IMG/VR virus record: IMGVR_UViG_3300046516_001816 | Location: 62,001 to 126,000 of that record | DNA: 64,000 nt | Direction: 5' to 3' (one strand) | From: a virus | Shown here: positions 24,418 through 32,944 of the stretch, one piece after another | Numbering within the stretch: the first letter of the stretch is position 1 | Layout: each line of letters starts with the position of its first letter | Made by a program: the position numbers and the translations under genes | The notes under the pieces: model-generated | Database searches by the model: none | What the model was told of the DNA's origin: nothing | The model's input: the letters and a program-made list of their open reading frames with translations, nothing else

Positions 24418-26433
24418 ATGATGAAACGATTCTCTGCGAGAACACTGATCGGGATGAGCACCGAGCAGTTGTGGGAAAGTCTCTGGGGCGATTTCATCGT
24501 CGTCTTTGATGACGGTGAGCTCGTCACCAATCACCGAGAAACGATTTACTCGAGCTACGTCTGGGACTTGCTGCGTGAGTTCCCGGCCACGCCCGTACTG
24601 ATGCGTCATCACGTCAGAACGGTGCTCGGTGATAAGCTGCTGGGCTCCAACACCCACCTGGACCTGCTCGGCAACGTGGTGTGGGATGTGGCCGATGCGT
24701 ACGAAAATGATCAGGTGGTCACACAAGACCGCTTGATGAAACGTACGTATGAGATCGTGAACCATATGTACAACGAGCTCACGTATCGCCTCGAAGAATA
24801 TGTGGTGTCGCTTGACATCACCGACTTCGTCGATATGCTGGACCATCCGGGCCTGATCGCGGCCAAGCAACCGCTCTACGACGTCCCCCTGGAAAAGGTG
24901 ACGGACAAGATGATCGGCGAGTGCTACGCGAAGATGGGCGAAGTGATCAAGGCGGACCCCTCGCTGATGGGTAACCCTTTGGCGCGTGCGGCGCGTGCCG
25001 GGACGGTGAAGTTCGATCAGCTGCTGCAATGCGTGGGACCGCGTGGTAAGGTGACCGACATCGACTCGACCCAGTTCGATCAAGTCATCCTGCGCAGCTT
25101 TACCGAAGGCTATCGCAACTTCCGCGATTCGTTGATTGAGTCGCGTTCGGCGGCGAAATCGCTGATCTTCTCGAAGACGCCGCTGCAACAGGCTGAGTAT
25201 TTCTCCCGACGTCTGCAACTGATGTCGATGAATATCCAGCACTTGCATCGCGGCGACTGCGGCACGACGAAGTTCATCGAATGGCCGGTGCGCAAGAAGG
25301 ACCTGAAGCGCCTCGCGGGCAAGTACTATCTGGACGACACGCGCAATCAGCTGCGCGCGATCACGGGGAAGGAAGACCACCTCGTGGGCAAGCGCGTGAA
25401 GTTGCGCTCGGTGATGGGTTGCGCACACCCGGATCCGGTGGGCGTGTGTTCGACGTGTTTCGGCGCACTGGCAAAATCGGTGCCGGACTACACGAATATC
25501 GGCCACATGTGCTGCATGTTGCTCACGGAAAAATCCTCGCAGTCGGTGCTCTCGGTCAAGCACTTGGATAGTTCCGCGACGATCGAGGCGATTGTCCTGG
25601 GTCAGGATGACAAGCTCTTCCTGAAGGTGGGGGTGGATGATAACTCTTATCTGATGGCCGACCAGCTCCGCGGAGTCAAGGTCAAACTTGTCATTGCGGC
25701 TGAATCGATTCCGAACATCAACGACGTCAATGAAGTCGACGACGTGGATAATCTGACGATCAGTCGCTTCTCCGAAATCCAGACGATCGGCATTATCGTC
25801 GAGCAGCAATCGGGCGAGAGAAAAGTTATTGAAGGGCGAGATGTTTTGACAGAAGTTGGTGGTCGGTTGGCCTCACTTACGCATGAGATGTTGCATCATA
25901 TTCGTAAGAACAGCTTCGACCTGAACGCGGAAAACAACTACGTGATTGACATGACGGGTTGGGATTGGAGCAAACCAATCCTCGCGTTGCCGCTTCGCCA
26001 TTTCAATATGTCGGATCACTCCCGTGACATCGCCCGCATGCTCGAATCGTCGGTGCGCATGATGCAGGAACGGGACAAGAAGTTGCGTCCCAACGATGCA
26101 CTCATCCAGTTGTATGAGTTGGTCAACAGCAAGCTCGACGTCAACCTGACGGTGCTCGACGTGGTGTTGTACGAAGCCATGATCGTGTCGGCCGAACACG
26201 GCGACTACAGTTTGCCCAAACCATGGACGGCGGAAGGCTTTGGGGTGATGTCGATGTCGATGTTGCATCGCTCGCTCTCAGCGGCCATGGCGTTCGAGGA
26301 CCATCGGGACACGATTGTGAACCCGGTCAGCTACACGTCCAAGAATCGCCTGGACCATCCGTTCGATGTGTGCATCTGTCCGCAAGAAGTCTTGACAAGC
26401 CAAAACCAACAATACGCGGCCGTCGCTGCGTAA
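24418..26433 (+). CDS. RNA polymerase beta' subunit, C-terminal part (non-virion RNAP, phiKZ gp74-like)
   Basis: 671 residues; ATG at 24418 (or 24421) follows CAAGGAAAC. The trigger-loop region is recognisable in FTEGYRNFRDSLIESRSAAK and the following helix near residues 225-260. The second zinc site of beta' is seen as GDCGT near residue 280 and CAHPDPVGVCSTC near residues 336-348, which matches bacterial CDTDFGVCAHC in spacing. The bridge-helix/trigger-loop module and four zinc ligands place it as the C-terminal partner of the NADFDGD-bearing gene at 9513. Gene order supports the non-virion enzyme. A different beta' C-terminal subunit at 38014 belongs to the second polymerase. Confidence 0.85.
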   Translation: MMKRFSARTLIGMSTEQLWESLWGDFIVVFDDGELVTNHRETIYSSYVWDLLREFPATPVLMRHHVRTVLGDKLLGSNTHLDLLGNVVWDVADAYENDQVVTQDRLMKRTYEIVNHMYNELTYRLEEYVVSLDITDFVDMLDHPGLIAAKQPLYDVPLEKVTDKMIGECYAKMGEVIKADPSLMGNPLARAARAGTVKFDQLLQCVGPRGKVTDIDSTQFDQVILRSFTEGYRNFRDSLIESRSAAKSLIFSKTPLQQAEYFSRRLQLMSMNIQHLHRGDCGTTKFIEWPVRKKDLKRLAGKYYLDDTRNQLRAITGKEDHLVGKRVKLRSVMGCAHPDPVGVCSTCFGALAKSVPDYTNIGHMCCMLLTEKSSQSVLSVKHLDSSATIEAIVLGQDDKLFLKVGVDDNSYLMADQLRGVKVKLVIAAESIPNINDVNEVDDVDNLTISRFSEIQTIGIIVEQQSGERKVIEGRDVLTEVGGRLASLTHEMLHHIRKNSFDLNAENNYVIDMTGWDWSKPILALPLRHFNMSDHSRDIARMLESSVRMMQERDKKLRPNDALIQLYELVNSKLDVNLTVLDVVLYEAMIVSAEHGDYSLPKPWTAEGFGVMSMSMLHRSLSAAMAFEDHRDTIVNPVSYTSKNRLDHPFDVCICPQEVLTSQNQQYAAVAA

Positions 26434-26448
26434 CATAACGAATAGGCG

Positions 26449-26477
26449 GGGGACAGTGGTTGGTGCTGTCCCTGTTT
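26449..26477 (+). terminator. Terminator after RNAP beta' gene
   Basis: GGGACAG (26449-26455) pairs with CTGTCCC (26466-26472), followed by TGTTTTG. Confidence 0.65.
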
Positions 26478-26504
26478 TGACCACACTTATTTTGCGGTGC
26501 ATTG

Positions 26505-28073
26505 ATGGCAGAGCTCTTAATCAAACAGCGATCTCACCACTATGTGTGCTTACCGACGACACCTCTGGCGCGTGAGGTTGTAACGTCTTTTGGTAAGCGC
26601 TTTGTGCATTTTAAACCTGGCCGGTCGGTTAATCCCCGATTCGCCCATCTTCAGCCCCCGCCTAAGCGGTTCGCCTCGGGGTGCACCAAGAAGAATGAGT
26701 TTCGGTTTCATGCGAACACGCTGGCTGACTTTAAACGTCATCTGGAGATGTATCGGGTGGGGCCGAACTTCGCGCAGTTTGAAGAGATTTATCTTCCGGC
26801 TGCCGTGGAAGTCGATCTGCCGGTGCGTGAGTGCAAGCTCGGCACCGACGACAAGATCGAACTCAGGGAGGATGAAAACAACAAGCAGGTCTCCGCTGTC
26901 GAGTATATGACCACGGGTGTACCGCCTGTGACCAAACTCGTTGGCTTGCAAACTGGTAAGGGCAAAGGCATCGTCACGATGTTCTCTCTGTCCCGCATCG
27001 GGCTGCGGCCGCTGGTTGTTGTGCTGCCACGGTATGTCGAGAAGTGGTGCGACGAACTCGTGGAGATTCTGGATATCGACCGCAGTGAGATCATGGTCAT
27101 ACGCAGTGGGAAACATCTGCAAGCGTTGACGGTGATGGCTGCGGCCGGTGAGTTGGAGTCCAAGATCGTGGTGATGGCCAATACCATCTATCGGGACTGG
27201 ATCAAGCTGTATAAGCAGCTCGGCGATGAAACGCTGGACGTGGGCTATTCGTGTTTGCCGGATGAATTGATGGCGAATCTGGGTGCCGGCGTACGCGTGA
27301 TTGACGAGGTGCATCAAGAGTTCCACCAGTGCTTTACGCTGGACCTGTATACAAACTGCATGTACTCGTGGGCCATGTCGGCAACGCTAGAGACGAAGGA
27401 TCCCTTCCTCATGCGCATGTACGACCTGGCCTACCCCGTGCAGGATCGCTTCAAAGGCCCGGCCTACGACAAATACGTCAACTACACCGCGTGGACGTAT
27501 CGCTTTAATGATCCGGACAAAATCCGGTACACCGAGCGGGGATCGACGAGTTACTCGCACAACGTGTTCGAGGAATCTGTCATCAAGCAGCCGAGGGTTC
27601 TGGCCAACTATCTGGATATGCTGAACGTGAATATCCAGGCGAAGTATTTGAGGAACTACGAACCCGGCGAGAAGTTGATTGTCTTCGCTGCCTCCATCGA
27701 GATGTGTACGATCATGACGGAGTACTTGAAACATAAGTATCCTGAAATGGATGTACGTCGCTATGTGGGGGAAGATCCTCGAGAGAACCTCTTCGTGCCC
27801 GACATTCGTGTCAGTACGATTGGGTCCGCTGGTACCGCGCATGATATTCCCAACCTGACTACGGTGATTCTGACGACCGCTATTAATAGCATCGCCGCGA
27901 ATCTCCAAGCGTTTGGTCGCCTGCGTAAGCTCAAATCGGGTAAGACACCCGAGGCGGTGTATTGGACGAACGCAGACAATGAGAAGCATCTGGTGTATCA
28001 CGAAGATAAGGTGCGACTGCTCGATGGGCGGGCGCTGCACCTGATCATGGTACCGGCGCCGCAGTTGGTGTAA
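26505..28073 (+). CDS. SF2 DEAH/DEVH-box helicase (phiKZ gp75-like by position)
   Basis: Putative superfamily 2 helicase or translocase, 522 residues. ATG at 26505 is preferred over TTG at 26502; the ribosome site is weak. Motif I is seen as GLQTGKGKG near residue 147 (a variant Walker A), motif II as DEVH at 267-270, motif III as SAT near 292, and motif VI as QAFGRLRK near 468. The region before motif I (1-140) is extra and may recognise substrate. It follows the RNAP beta' gene, the place of phiKZ gp75. UvsW-like roles in branch migration or in handling R-loops are possible but not shown by sequence. Confidence 0.78.
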   Translation: MAELLIKQRSHHYVCLPTTPLAREVVTSFGKRFVHFKPGRSVNPRFAHLQPPPKRFASGCTKKNEFRFHANTLADFKRHLEMYRVGPNFAQFEEIYLPAAVEVDLPVRECKLGTDDKIELREDENNKQVSAVEYMTTGVPPVTKLVGLQTGKGKGIVTMFSLSRIGLRPLVVVLPRYVEKWCDELVEILDIDRSEIMVIRSGKHLQALTVMAAAGELESKIVVMANTIYRDWIKLYKQLGDETLDVGYSCLPDELMANLGAGVRVIDEVHQEFHQCFTLDLYTNCMYSWAMSATLETKDPFLMRMYDLAYPVQDRFKGPAYDKYVNYTAWTYRFNDPDKIRYTERGSTSYSHNVFEESVIKQPRVLANYLDMLNVNIQAKYLRNYEPGEKLIVFAASIEMCTIMTEYLKHKYPEMDVRRYVGEDPRENLFVPDIRVSTIGSAGTAHDIPNLTTVILTTAINSIAANLQAFGRLRKLKSGKTPEAVYWTNADNEKHLVYHEDKVRLLDGRALHLIMVPAPQLV

Positions 28074-28260
28074 CGTGGGTGTAGGACGGGGTACGGGGGT
28101 ACCCCGGTAGGACGGCAGTAGAGGAAAGAATTTTATATTTATAAAGATTATAACTCGACCATCAAGCCAGCGGATAGGGCTTGGTAGCAGAACAGGTCTT
28201 TTTAGGACAGGAAACTTGAACTCTTCTTAAACTTTAAAACTTCAATGAAGGACGGTACAA
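28074..28260 (+). promoter_or_regulatory. AT-rich intergenic region with possible promoter
   Basis: A palindromic GGGGTAC-G-GGGGTACCCC sequence lies near 28088-28107. An AT-rich box, TTTTATATTTATAAAGATTA, follows near 28132-28151, and the next gene starts at 28261 after GAAGGACGG. I see no gene here. Confidence 0.4.
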
Positions 28261-28713
28261 ATGAACCAGGTAGTGATTAACCGCGTTACGCCCATCGGAA
28301 CAGCTGTCGCAGAAATGCTGTACATGATGATTCATACCGGCGAAGCACTTCGTGGCAACACGACGATCACCCAGCATGCTGAACAATCCGTGCGCATCAC
28401 TCGCTTTAAGATGTGCCTGAATGAGCAGTCTGGCCATTCCAAGCACTACGGCTGTCGTAACGCGTGGGTGTGCGAAACTGACGACGCTCAGTTTCGTTTG
28501 TATCTGACGGATTACGAAGACACTATCGAGTTGTTCAAAACGCATGAAAGTTTCGAGCAAGGGCTGGAGCGCATCGCGCACTACAGCTACTCGCTGCCCG
28601 AGATCTATCAGGCGTGCTTGGATATCTCGTCCTTTCTTCGGGACGAGACGCTACCGGTGCGCAGTGCGGGGTTTGCTGAACAACCTCGCTTTCGCGCCCG
28701 CATCGCGGCTTAA
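28261..28713 (+). CDS. Hypothetical protein (150 aa)
   Basis: ATG at 28261 has a GAAGGACGG ribosome site 6 bases upstream. The 150-residue product is mixed in composition, with single cysteines spread over it (KMCLNEQ, YGCRNAWVCET) and a helical C-terminal half. It is transcribed alone, with its own AT-rich upstream region and a strong terminator after it, which fits an early single-gene unit. No family recognised. Confidence 0.6.
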   Translation: MNQVVINRVTPIGTAVAEMLYMMIHTGEALRGNTTITQHAEQSVRITRFKMCLNEQSGHSKHYGCRNAWVCETDDAQFRLYLTDYEDTIELFKTHESFEQGLERIAHYSYSLPEIYQACLDISSFLRDETLPVRSAGFAEQPRFRARIAA

Positions 28714-28723
28714 GGTGTAGGGG

Positions 28724-28796
28724 AAAGAAGGTCAGTCATATTTGCCAGGCAGGGGTGCTTCCCTTGCCTGGCTTCTATGCCATCGACCTTCTTTTT
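28724..28796 (+). terminator. Nested double hairpin terminator
   Basis: Outer arms AAAGAAGGTC (28724-28733) and GACCTTCTTT (28785-28794) enclose an inner stem GCCAGGCAGGG/CCCTTGCCTGGC (28744-28772), with a T run at the end. CTATGCC in the right arm matches the recurrent TATG element. Confidence 0.75.
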
Positions 28797-28828
28797 TTGC
28801 CCTTTTTGCCCAATGAAAATAATCTCAG

Positions 28829-28840
28829 CAATATATAATC
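28829..28840 (+). promoter_or_regulatory. Candidate early promoter (CAATATATAATC)
   Basis: CTCAGCAATATATAATC lies about 30 bases before the first gene of a small-gene operon. The CTCAGC lead is shared with the copies at 9389 and 32930. Confidence 0.45.
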
Positions 28841-28868
28841 GCCATGAACCCTACTCTAGGAGTGAATC

Positions 28869-29219
28869 ATGGAACAAGACAAAGGCGGTTATCTGTACCC
28901 GTTTGGTCGTTTGGAGCGAAGCAGCCTGGAAGTAGATCGACTGTTCCATACGGACGAACCCGTCACCAAACTGCTGGAACGTTTGGACCGGATCCAAGGT
29001 TACCTCAATCGCTTGATCAAGATGGGTAACGACGGTAGCCGATCCTTGCAGGCGGACTCGGATCTGATCAAGGAAATTCACGATTTGATCGTAGCTCGGG
29101 CCCGGGCGCTGGTGCCGGTGGAAGAAAAGCTGGCGAGCATTCACCCCAGTTTGAAACAGTTGATGACCACGCGGCTGGGTATTTGGGACTGTGATGTGAA
29201 AGGAGACTACAATGTTTAA
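28869..29219 (+). CDS. Hypothetical protein (116 aa)
   Basis: First gene of the small-gene operon; ATG at 28869 follows CTAGGAGTGAATC. The 116-residue product is hydrophilic and mostly helical (LIKMGNDGSRSLQADSDLIKEIHDLIV), without a recognisable motif. It overlaps the next gene by 8 bases. Probably an early protein, given the promoter-like motif just upstream. Function unknown. Confidence 0.6.
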   Translation: MEQDKGGYLYPFGRLERSSLEVDRLFHTDEPVTKLLERLDRIQGYLNRLIKMGNDGSRSLQADSDLIKEIHDLIVARARALVPVEEKLASIHPSLKQLMTTRLGIWDCDVKGDYNV

Positions 29220-29553
29220 TTTGCCGGGTCGGTTGTTGCGTTTGCCGCAAGGGGCGATGTGTGAGAGCGAGGGTCACGCGAATGTGCCTGCCACGCACTG
29301 TATTCAAGGGGAGACGGATAGCTTCGGTTACGAAGAAATCTGTAAGTGCACCCCCTGTTACGAGCAGTATCGTGCGAAAGCCGATGAACCGCAGGATGGC
29401 TACTGTGAGTTTCACAAAGGCGAGGGCACTGATATCCGACCGTTCCGGGATATCGATGAGGGTTTCAGTGGTCCGGTCTACGACGTGTGTCAGTCGTGCC
29501 GCAGGGCGGCGAACAAACGCGTCCAAGAAGAGCTGGACGAATACGGTGACTAA
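29212..29553 (+). CDS. Cys-rich, probably zinc-binding small protein (113 aa)
   Basis: ATG at 29212 follows AAAGGAGACTACA. Cysteines and histidines are arranged as C(17)…H…C(28) and then C-K-C-T-P-C near residue 43, C-E-F-H near 64 and C-Q-S-C near 90, consistent with two zinc sites. The string QGETDSFG recurs, as I remember, in a widespread family of small phage proteins with unknown function. The acidic end (EELDEYGD) is typical of small soluble proteins. Function unknown. Confidence 0.65.
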   Translation: MFNLPGRLLRLPQGAMCESEGHANVPATHCIQGETDSFGYEEICKCTPCYEQYRAKADEPQDGYCEFHKGEGTDIRPFRDIDEGFSGPVYDVCQSCRRAANKRVQEELDEYGD

Positions 29554-29566
29554 TTAGGAGACAGGT

Positions 29567-29959
29567 ATGAACTTGAAGGATATGATGGAAGCCGCCGACG
29601 TGATCAAAGCCGTGATCACCAAAGTGCGGAATCACCCCGATTTTATCGCGACGGTGATCAAGCGTGGCGCTCCCAATCCCAGGACGGGGGCGTATTTGTT
29701 GACGATGTCCTCGGACGGCTGGGAAGACCGTGCCTGGCTCTACAGTGATCTGCAAGCGGAAGTTGACGCGGTGCCAGCACTACTGGAAACGTTAGTCTTT
29801 CCGATGAGCAATGAGGAAAACCTGATGGTATCGCTCGATGCCATCCGGATTCTCAAAGCGCATGGCGTCACGGTGGTCGTGGATATTGATACGGATAGTC
29901 CCCGTCCGTTTGTCGCGTTGGGTGTGTTTGATGTGAGCAAGACCCGGTTGTCTTTCTAA
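29567..29959 (+). CDS. Hypothetical protein (130 aa)
   Basis: ATG at 29567 has a TTAGGAGACAGGT ribosome site. The 130-residue product starts with an amphipathic helix (MNLKDMMEAADVIKAVITKV) and continues with alternating beta strands and helices; a short strand VTVVVDIDTD lies near residue 105. No cysteine cluster, membrane segment or catalytic motif is evident. Same operon as the zinc-binding protein upstream. Confidence 0.6.
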   Translation: MNLKDMMEAADVIKAVITKVRNHPDFIATVIKRGAPNPRTGAYLLTMSSDGWEDRAWLYSDLQAEVDAVPALLETLVFPMSNEENLMVSLDAIRILKAHGVTVVVDIDTDSPRPFVALGVFDVSKTRLSF

Positions 29960-29996
29960 TCCTGATAATAACTACTCTAAACCAAATCAAGGACCG

Positions 29997-30326
29997 ATGA
30001 TGAAAACGTATACTCCGCCGCGCTTTAGTGAAAAGCAACGCATCATTCTCGAGATGCTCGCCGCTGAGCCGATCGAGTCGGAAATGGATTACAACGCCGC
30101 CCGTGCGTATTTCATTGCCATTTCGCTAGCCAAGACTCAGCAGACCAATGAACTGGGTGGGTTCTGGGATTTGATGGACATGCAGTTGATGCTGGCCGTG
30201 GGCAAGCGCCTGGCCCTGTATCGCGGGGTGCCTGAAGCCGTGCGCGGTGGCATCAGTGCCGCGCTGTATCAGGTCGGAGAAATCCATCCGGCCTTAGCCA
30301 CGGTGAAGTCGGAGTTTCTCGAGTAA
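29997..30326 (+). CDS. Small helical protein, tandem paralogue (109 aa)
   Basis: ATG at 29997 (or 30000) follows AAATCAAGGACCG; the leader AATAACTACTCTAAACCAA is repeated exactly before the gene at 33001. The product is all-helical in appearance. The pattern SEKQRIILEMLAAEP ... FWDLMDMQLMLAVGKRL ... IHPAL matches the next gene (SDDQRRVLAMFIDYP ... FWEQKDVDLMSTMSKVL ... VHPEL), so the two are paralogues. Function unknown. Confidence 0.62.
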   Translation: MMKTYTPPRFSEKQRIILEMLAAEPIESEMDYNAARAYFIAISLAKTQQTNELGGFWDLMDMQLMLAVGKRLALYRGVPEAVRGGISAALYQVGEIHPALATVKSEFLE

Positions 30327-30390
30327 AAATCTATCCCGCTCCCTATTAGTATAGGACGATCAGTCCGTACAACAAAAAAGGGAGCGGTTG

Positions 30391-30687
30391 ATGGAACGAC
30401 TACGAATGTCCGACGACCAGCGACGGGTTCTGGCGATGTTCATCGATTATCCGCCCACCGATCGCTTGGGGTTGCAGTGCGCCCTGGAGTACCTGTACGT
30501 CATCAATGACTACATGCGCGACACGCTCGCCGAAGGGTACTTCTGGGAACAGAAAGATGTCGATTTGATGTCAACGATGTCCAAGGTGTTACGCAAGTCC
30601 GCCGTGGCATTTATTGAAGATAAAGTATTCTGGGCACGGTTGGAAACACAACTGGCCCAAGTCCATCCGGAGCTTCGGCCCCGATAA
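30391..30687 (+). CDS. Small helical protein, tandem paralogue (98 aa)
   Basis: ATG at 30391 is preferred over TTG at 30388; GGGAGCGG lies upstream. The 98-residue product is a clear paralogue of the gene at 29997, sharing the QR-x2-L-x-M start, the FW and D-x-x-LM core and the HP end. A promoter-like CCCTATTAGTATAG lies in the gap before it. The gene at 32623 shares the N-terminal pattern more weakly. Function unknown. Confidence 0.62.
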   Translation: MERLRMSDDQRRVLAMFIDYPPTDRLGLQCALEYLYVINDYMRDTLAEGYFWEQKDVDLMSTMSKVLRKSAVAFIEDKVFWARLETQLAQVHPELRPR

Positions 30688-30710
30688 AACTATAAACCGT
30701 AGGCAGAATG

Positions 30711-30740
30711 GGGAGAGCACCGGCTCTCCCTCTATGCCGT
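30711..30740 (+). terminator. Hairpin with TATGCCGT arm
   Basis: GGGAGAGC (30711-30718) pairs with GCTCTCCC (30723-30730), followed by TCTATGCCGTCTAC. Confidence 0.55.
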
Positions 30741-30766
30741 CTACTAAACTAAACCAAGGAAACAAA

Positions 30767-31258
30767 ATGAATAAGCTCTATGAGAAACTGGCAGTCGCGA
30801 TCCTTAACAAATACATTCCCCCGCCTCCGCCAGCACCCAAACCCGTGGATGTCGCGAATGCTCCACGCGACGCCAAAGGGCGTGTGATGGCGATTCGTGC
30901 CTACGGTGAAAGTGAACTCCGTGGTCCGGATCTCTCCCCGCTGATGCCGGCGTCCTTTGTCCAGCGCACTTTCCTCTACGGTTCGCACCACCAACGCGTG
31001 GCCATGAAGCGAGCCTTGGAGTTGTCGGCCAAGAATTTCTATTTGCTGCGTTCTCTATACTTCATGGACGGTGCGTGTCCGTTCGTGTATTACTCGGCAG
31101 AACTGGCGGCGGTGCGTGGTCAGCGTGACGCCACCAAGCTGCGCAAGAAAAAGGAACGCAAGCAGTTCCGCATTGCATTTCAAACGGGTAAGCCGTTGCC
31201 CCAGAAGCGCGACCTTCGTGATTTCAATTACATGCATTTCCTTACAAACCAATCATGA
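30767..31258 (+). CDS. Hypothetical protein (163 aa)
   Basis: The ATG at 30767, preceded by ACTAAACCAAGGAAACAAA, is chosen over an upstream in-frame ATG that overlaps the previous gene and terminator. The N-terminus is an amphipathic helix followed by a proline run (PPPPPAPKPV). The C-terminal third is very basic (KLRKKKERKQFR), suggesting nucleic-acid or nucleoid contact. The stop overlaps the next ATG (ATGA at 31255). Function unknown. Confidence 0.62.
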   Translation: MNKLYEKLAVAILNKYIPPPPPAPKPVDVANAPRDAKGRVMAIRAYGESELRGPDLSPLMPASFVQRTFLYGSHHQRVAMKRALELSAKNFYLLRSLYFMDGACPFVYYSAELAAVRGQRDATKLRKKKERKQFRIAFQTGKPLPQKRDLRDFNYMHFLTNQS

Positions 31259-31836
31259 ACAAAATCGAACAACGCTCAGCCGATTCCCTCCAAGGGTTAT
31301 CCTACATCGAACAGGACATGCGGCTAAAGGATGCGGCGTGGACGGAGTTTCTCGATCAGCTCTTTTCGGATACGGCCAAGAAGTTGCCGTTTACCAAAGA
31401 GAACGTACAGGCCTTGCGTTTTATCACGCACATCACCCCGGGCTTCGAGAACCAAGCCGTGTGTCAGACGCGTAAGATCGCCTCGTATCTGAACACGGTC
31501 AAGTTGCCTGGAACGATCCTCGCGTTTCTGGTGTGCGGCGTAGTGCCGTCGGACGTCGCACCCTCGGTAGCCACGTCTTTCAAGTTGTTCACGGGTGAGC
31601 TCGTCACGCCCGCGCATCCGCAAGTCCGGGATGCCTTCTGGGTGATGCGGCGCTGGCACCGCGCCGAAGAGAATACGGGCCTGGTGGACTGGGTTGAGTT
31701 CTTTGCCTGGTGTCAAGAGAACGACATCGACACGAACTACTTGCGCTATATGTGCGAGCTCACCGCAACCGGTCAGAAGCATGTGTTTGGGGATCTACCC
31801 CTAAAGGAGCTGGTGAAATATGGCCACCACTTCTGA
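31255..31836 (+). CDS. Hypothetical protein (193 aa)
   Basis: The ATG at 31255 overlaps the previous stop. The 193-residue product has a helical pattern with a hydrophobic part around residues 80-95 (PGTILAFLVCGVVPSDVAPS) that is a little short for a membrane span. The C-terminal part contains WVMRRWHRAEE and a Trp/Phe-rich stretch. It overlaps the next gene by 17 bases. No family recognised. Confidence 0.6.
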   Translation: MNKIEQRSADSLQGLSYIEQDMRLKDAAWTEFLDQLFSDTAKKLPFTKENVQALRFITHITPGFENQAVCQTRKIASYLNTVKLPGTILAFLVCGVVPSDVAPSVATSFKLFTGELVTPAHPQVRDAFWVMRRWHRAEENTGLVDWVEFFAWCQENDIDTNYLRYMCELTATGQKHVFGDLPLKELVKYGHHF

Positions 31837-32251
31837 GGAGCGTAAGATCCGCGCAGCACTGATGGCGAGCGACATGAAAGAGCTGACCCAGAAGCATCCG
31901 AAGCTCGTCGAACAGCTGATGAGCGCAGGCTACAAGGTGCGCTTGTGTCGGGACTCCTGGGTGTATGCGAAAGCCGGCCGGGTGTTACACGAGCACACCG
32001 CGTTTCAAAAGCAGGTGATCACGGAGCATAAAGGCTGGAAGCATCACTACGACATCTCTTGTGTGATTATCGACCCGTGCGATATTTTCAATCCAGCCGA
32101 CGTCGGGGTGAGTTTTGTAGTGTCCTACGGGATGGGGAGGGCTACGATGTGTACGTTGGAAAAAGCCTACTCCCATCCTAACATCCCGCTCGAGCAAATC
32201 GAGCAAATGTTCCATCGCGTGTTTGAAGCCACGCAACTTTTAGGAGAGTAG
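31820..32251 (+). CDS. Hypothetical protein (143 aa)
   Basis: ATG at 31820 follows AAAGGAGCTGGTGAAAT, within the end of the previous gene. The 143-residue product has a helical N-terminus and a beta-rich middle (YDISCVIIDPCDIFNPADVGVSFVVSYG), then a helical end. It could be a small regulatory or enzyme-like fold, but no motif is recognised. Third gene of a chain of overlapping genes. Confidence 0.6.
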   Translation: MATTSEERKIRAALMASDMKELTQKHPKLVEQLMSAGYKVRLCRDSWVYAKAGRVLHEHTAFQKQVITEHKGWKHHYDISCVIIDPCDIFNPADVGVSFVVSYGMGRATMCTLEKAYSHPNIPLEQIEQMFHRVFEATQLLGE

Positions 32252-32255
32252 TAAG

Positions 32256-32549
32256 ATGCAAGGCACGAAGACCATCATGGGTATCGGCAAGAGCAGCGTC
32301 CTAAAGGCACTCACCGAGCTCCAGTCGGAGACACGCAGCCCCCTCACCGCTGAAGAACGTGCGCTGTTGGACACGGACTTCGCGTTGGACGCTGACATGC
32401 TCGACGACAAGTACAACCCGAATGGCGATGGTCAGCACCCGGTCTTCTTACGAGAACATTGGCGGGGTCATGTTGCACAGCAGAACACTCTTGCCGGGTA
32501 TTGGCAATGGGTGGAACACAGTCTGAATAAGTATCACGAAATCGCGTAA
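32256..32549 (+). CDS. Small protein of the HPVxR type (97 aa)
   Basis: ATG at 32256 follows TAGGAGAGTAAG. The product contains LTAEERALL, a KY, a Gly/Asp-rich turn, then HPVFLREHW and YWQWVEH. The same order (LTEKQRVQLL, KKY, G-x-HPV-x-x-R-x-x-W, then WVWV) occurs in the gene at 33185, so these two are paralogues. Similar small proteins with an HPV-x-R-x-x-W core are, to my recollection, found in other phages and in some Pseudomonas genomes. Function unknown. Confidence 0.62.
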   Translation: MQGTKTIMGIGKSSVLKALTELQSETRSPLTAEERALLDTDFALDADMLDDKYNPNGDGQHPVFLREHWRGHVAQQNTLAGYWQWVEHSLNKYHEIA

Positions 32550-32554
32550 GGGTG

Positions 32555-32590
32555 TAGCGGCCTGGGAGCAATCCCAGGCCAGTATGCCCT
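32555..32590 (+). terminator. Hairpin with TATG arm
   Basis: GGCCTGGGA (32559-32567) pairs with TCCCAGGCC (32572-32580) over a GCAA loop. Outer arms AAGGG and CCCTT flank it, with GTATGCCC on the right. Confidence 0.6.
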
Positions 32591-32622
32591 TATTCTAACC
32601 TATCCCAACCAAGGAAACTATC

Positions 32623-32919
32623 ATGCCGCAAGTTCTGTCGGAAACCCGTTTACATTTGATCAAGATGATGATCCAGCATCCTCCCCTGTCCAAGGAAGCC
32701 CTGCATGCTGCGTTCTGTGCCTACCAGACCTCGGTGGAAGAAGTGCAGCAGGCGTTGGCCGCTGGCGTATCGGAGGAGGCGCTCAACGAAGAAATGGAAG
32801 CTCTGGCTGAACTCTTCCAGGTGCTGATCCCGCACATTGAGTTGTACGGTCTCGCCATGTTGATGGGTGTTTACAAGCCGGGGACGTTCTCGGTGGAAGG
32901 CAATACCACGCTTCACTAA
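32623..32919 (+). CDS. Small helical acidic protein (98 aa)
   Basis: ATG at 32623 follows CAACCAAGGAAACTATC. The 98-residue product is helical and acidic (EALNEEMEALAELFQVL). Its start, TRLHLIKMMIQHPPLSKEALHAAFCAY, has the same R-x2-L-x2-M-x2-PP arrangement as the paralogues at 29997 and 30391 and may be a distant member. Function unknown. Confidence 0.6.
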   Translation: MPQVLSETRLHLIKMMIQHPPLSKEALHAAFCAYQTSVEEVQQALAAGVSEEALNEEMEALAELFQVLIPHIELYGLAMLMGVYKPGTFSVEGNTTLH

Positions 32920-32934
32920 CGAAAAAGATCTCAG

Positions 32935-32944
32935 CCCTATATAA
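32935..32944 (+). promoter_or_regulatory. Candidate early promoter (CCCTATATAA)
   Basis: CTCAGCCCTATATAACC lies about 60 bases before the small membrane protein gene at 33001 and matches the motif at 9389 and 28826. Confidence 0.45.

Noticed and set aside
22891-25809. 972-codon minus-strand frame across RNAP beta and beta' genes
   Set aside because: Crosses two firmly identified genes and their intergenic hairpin; shadow.
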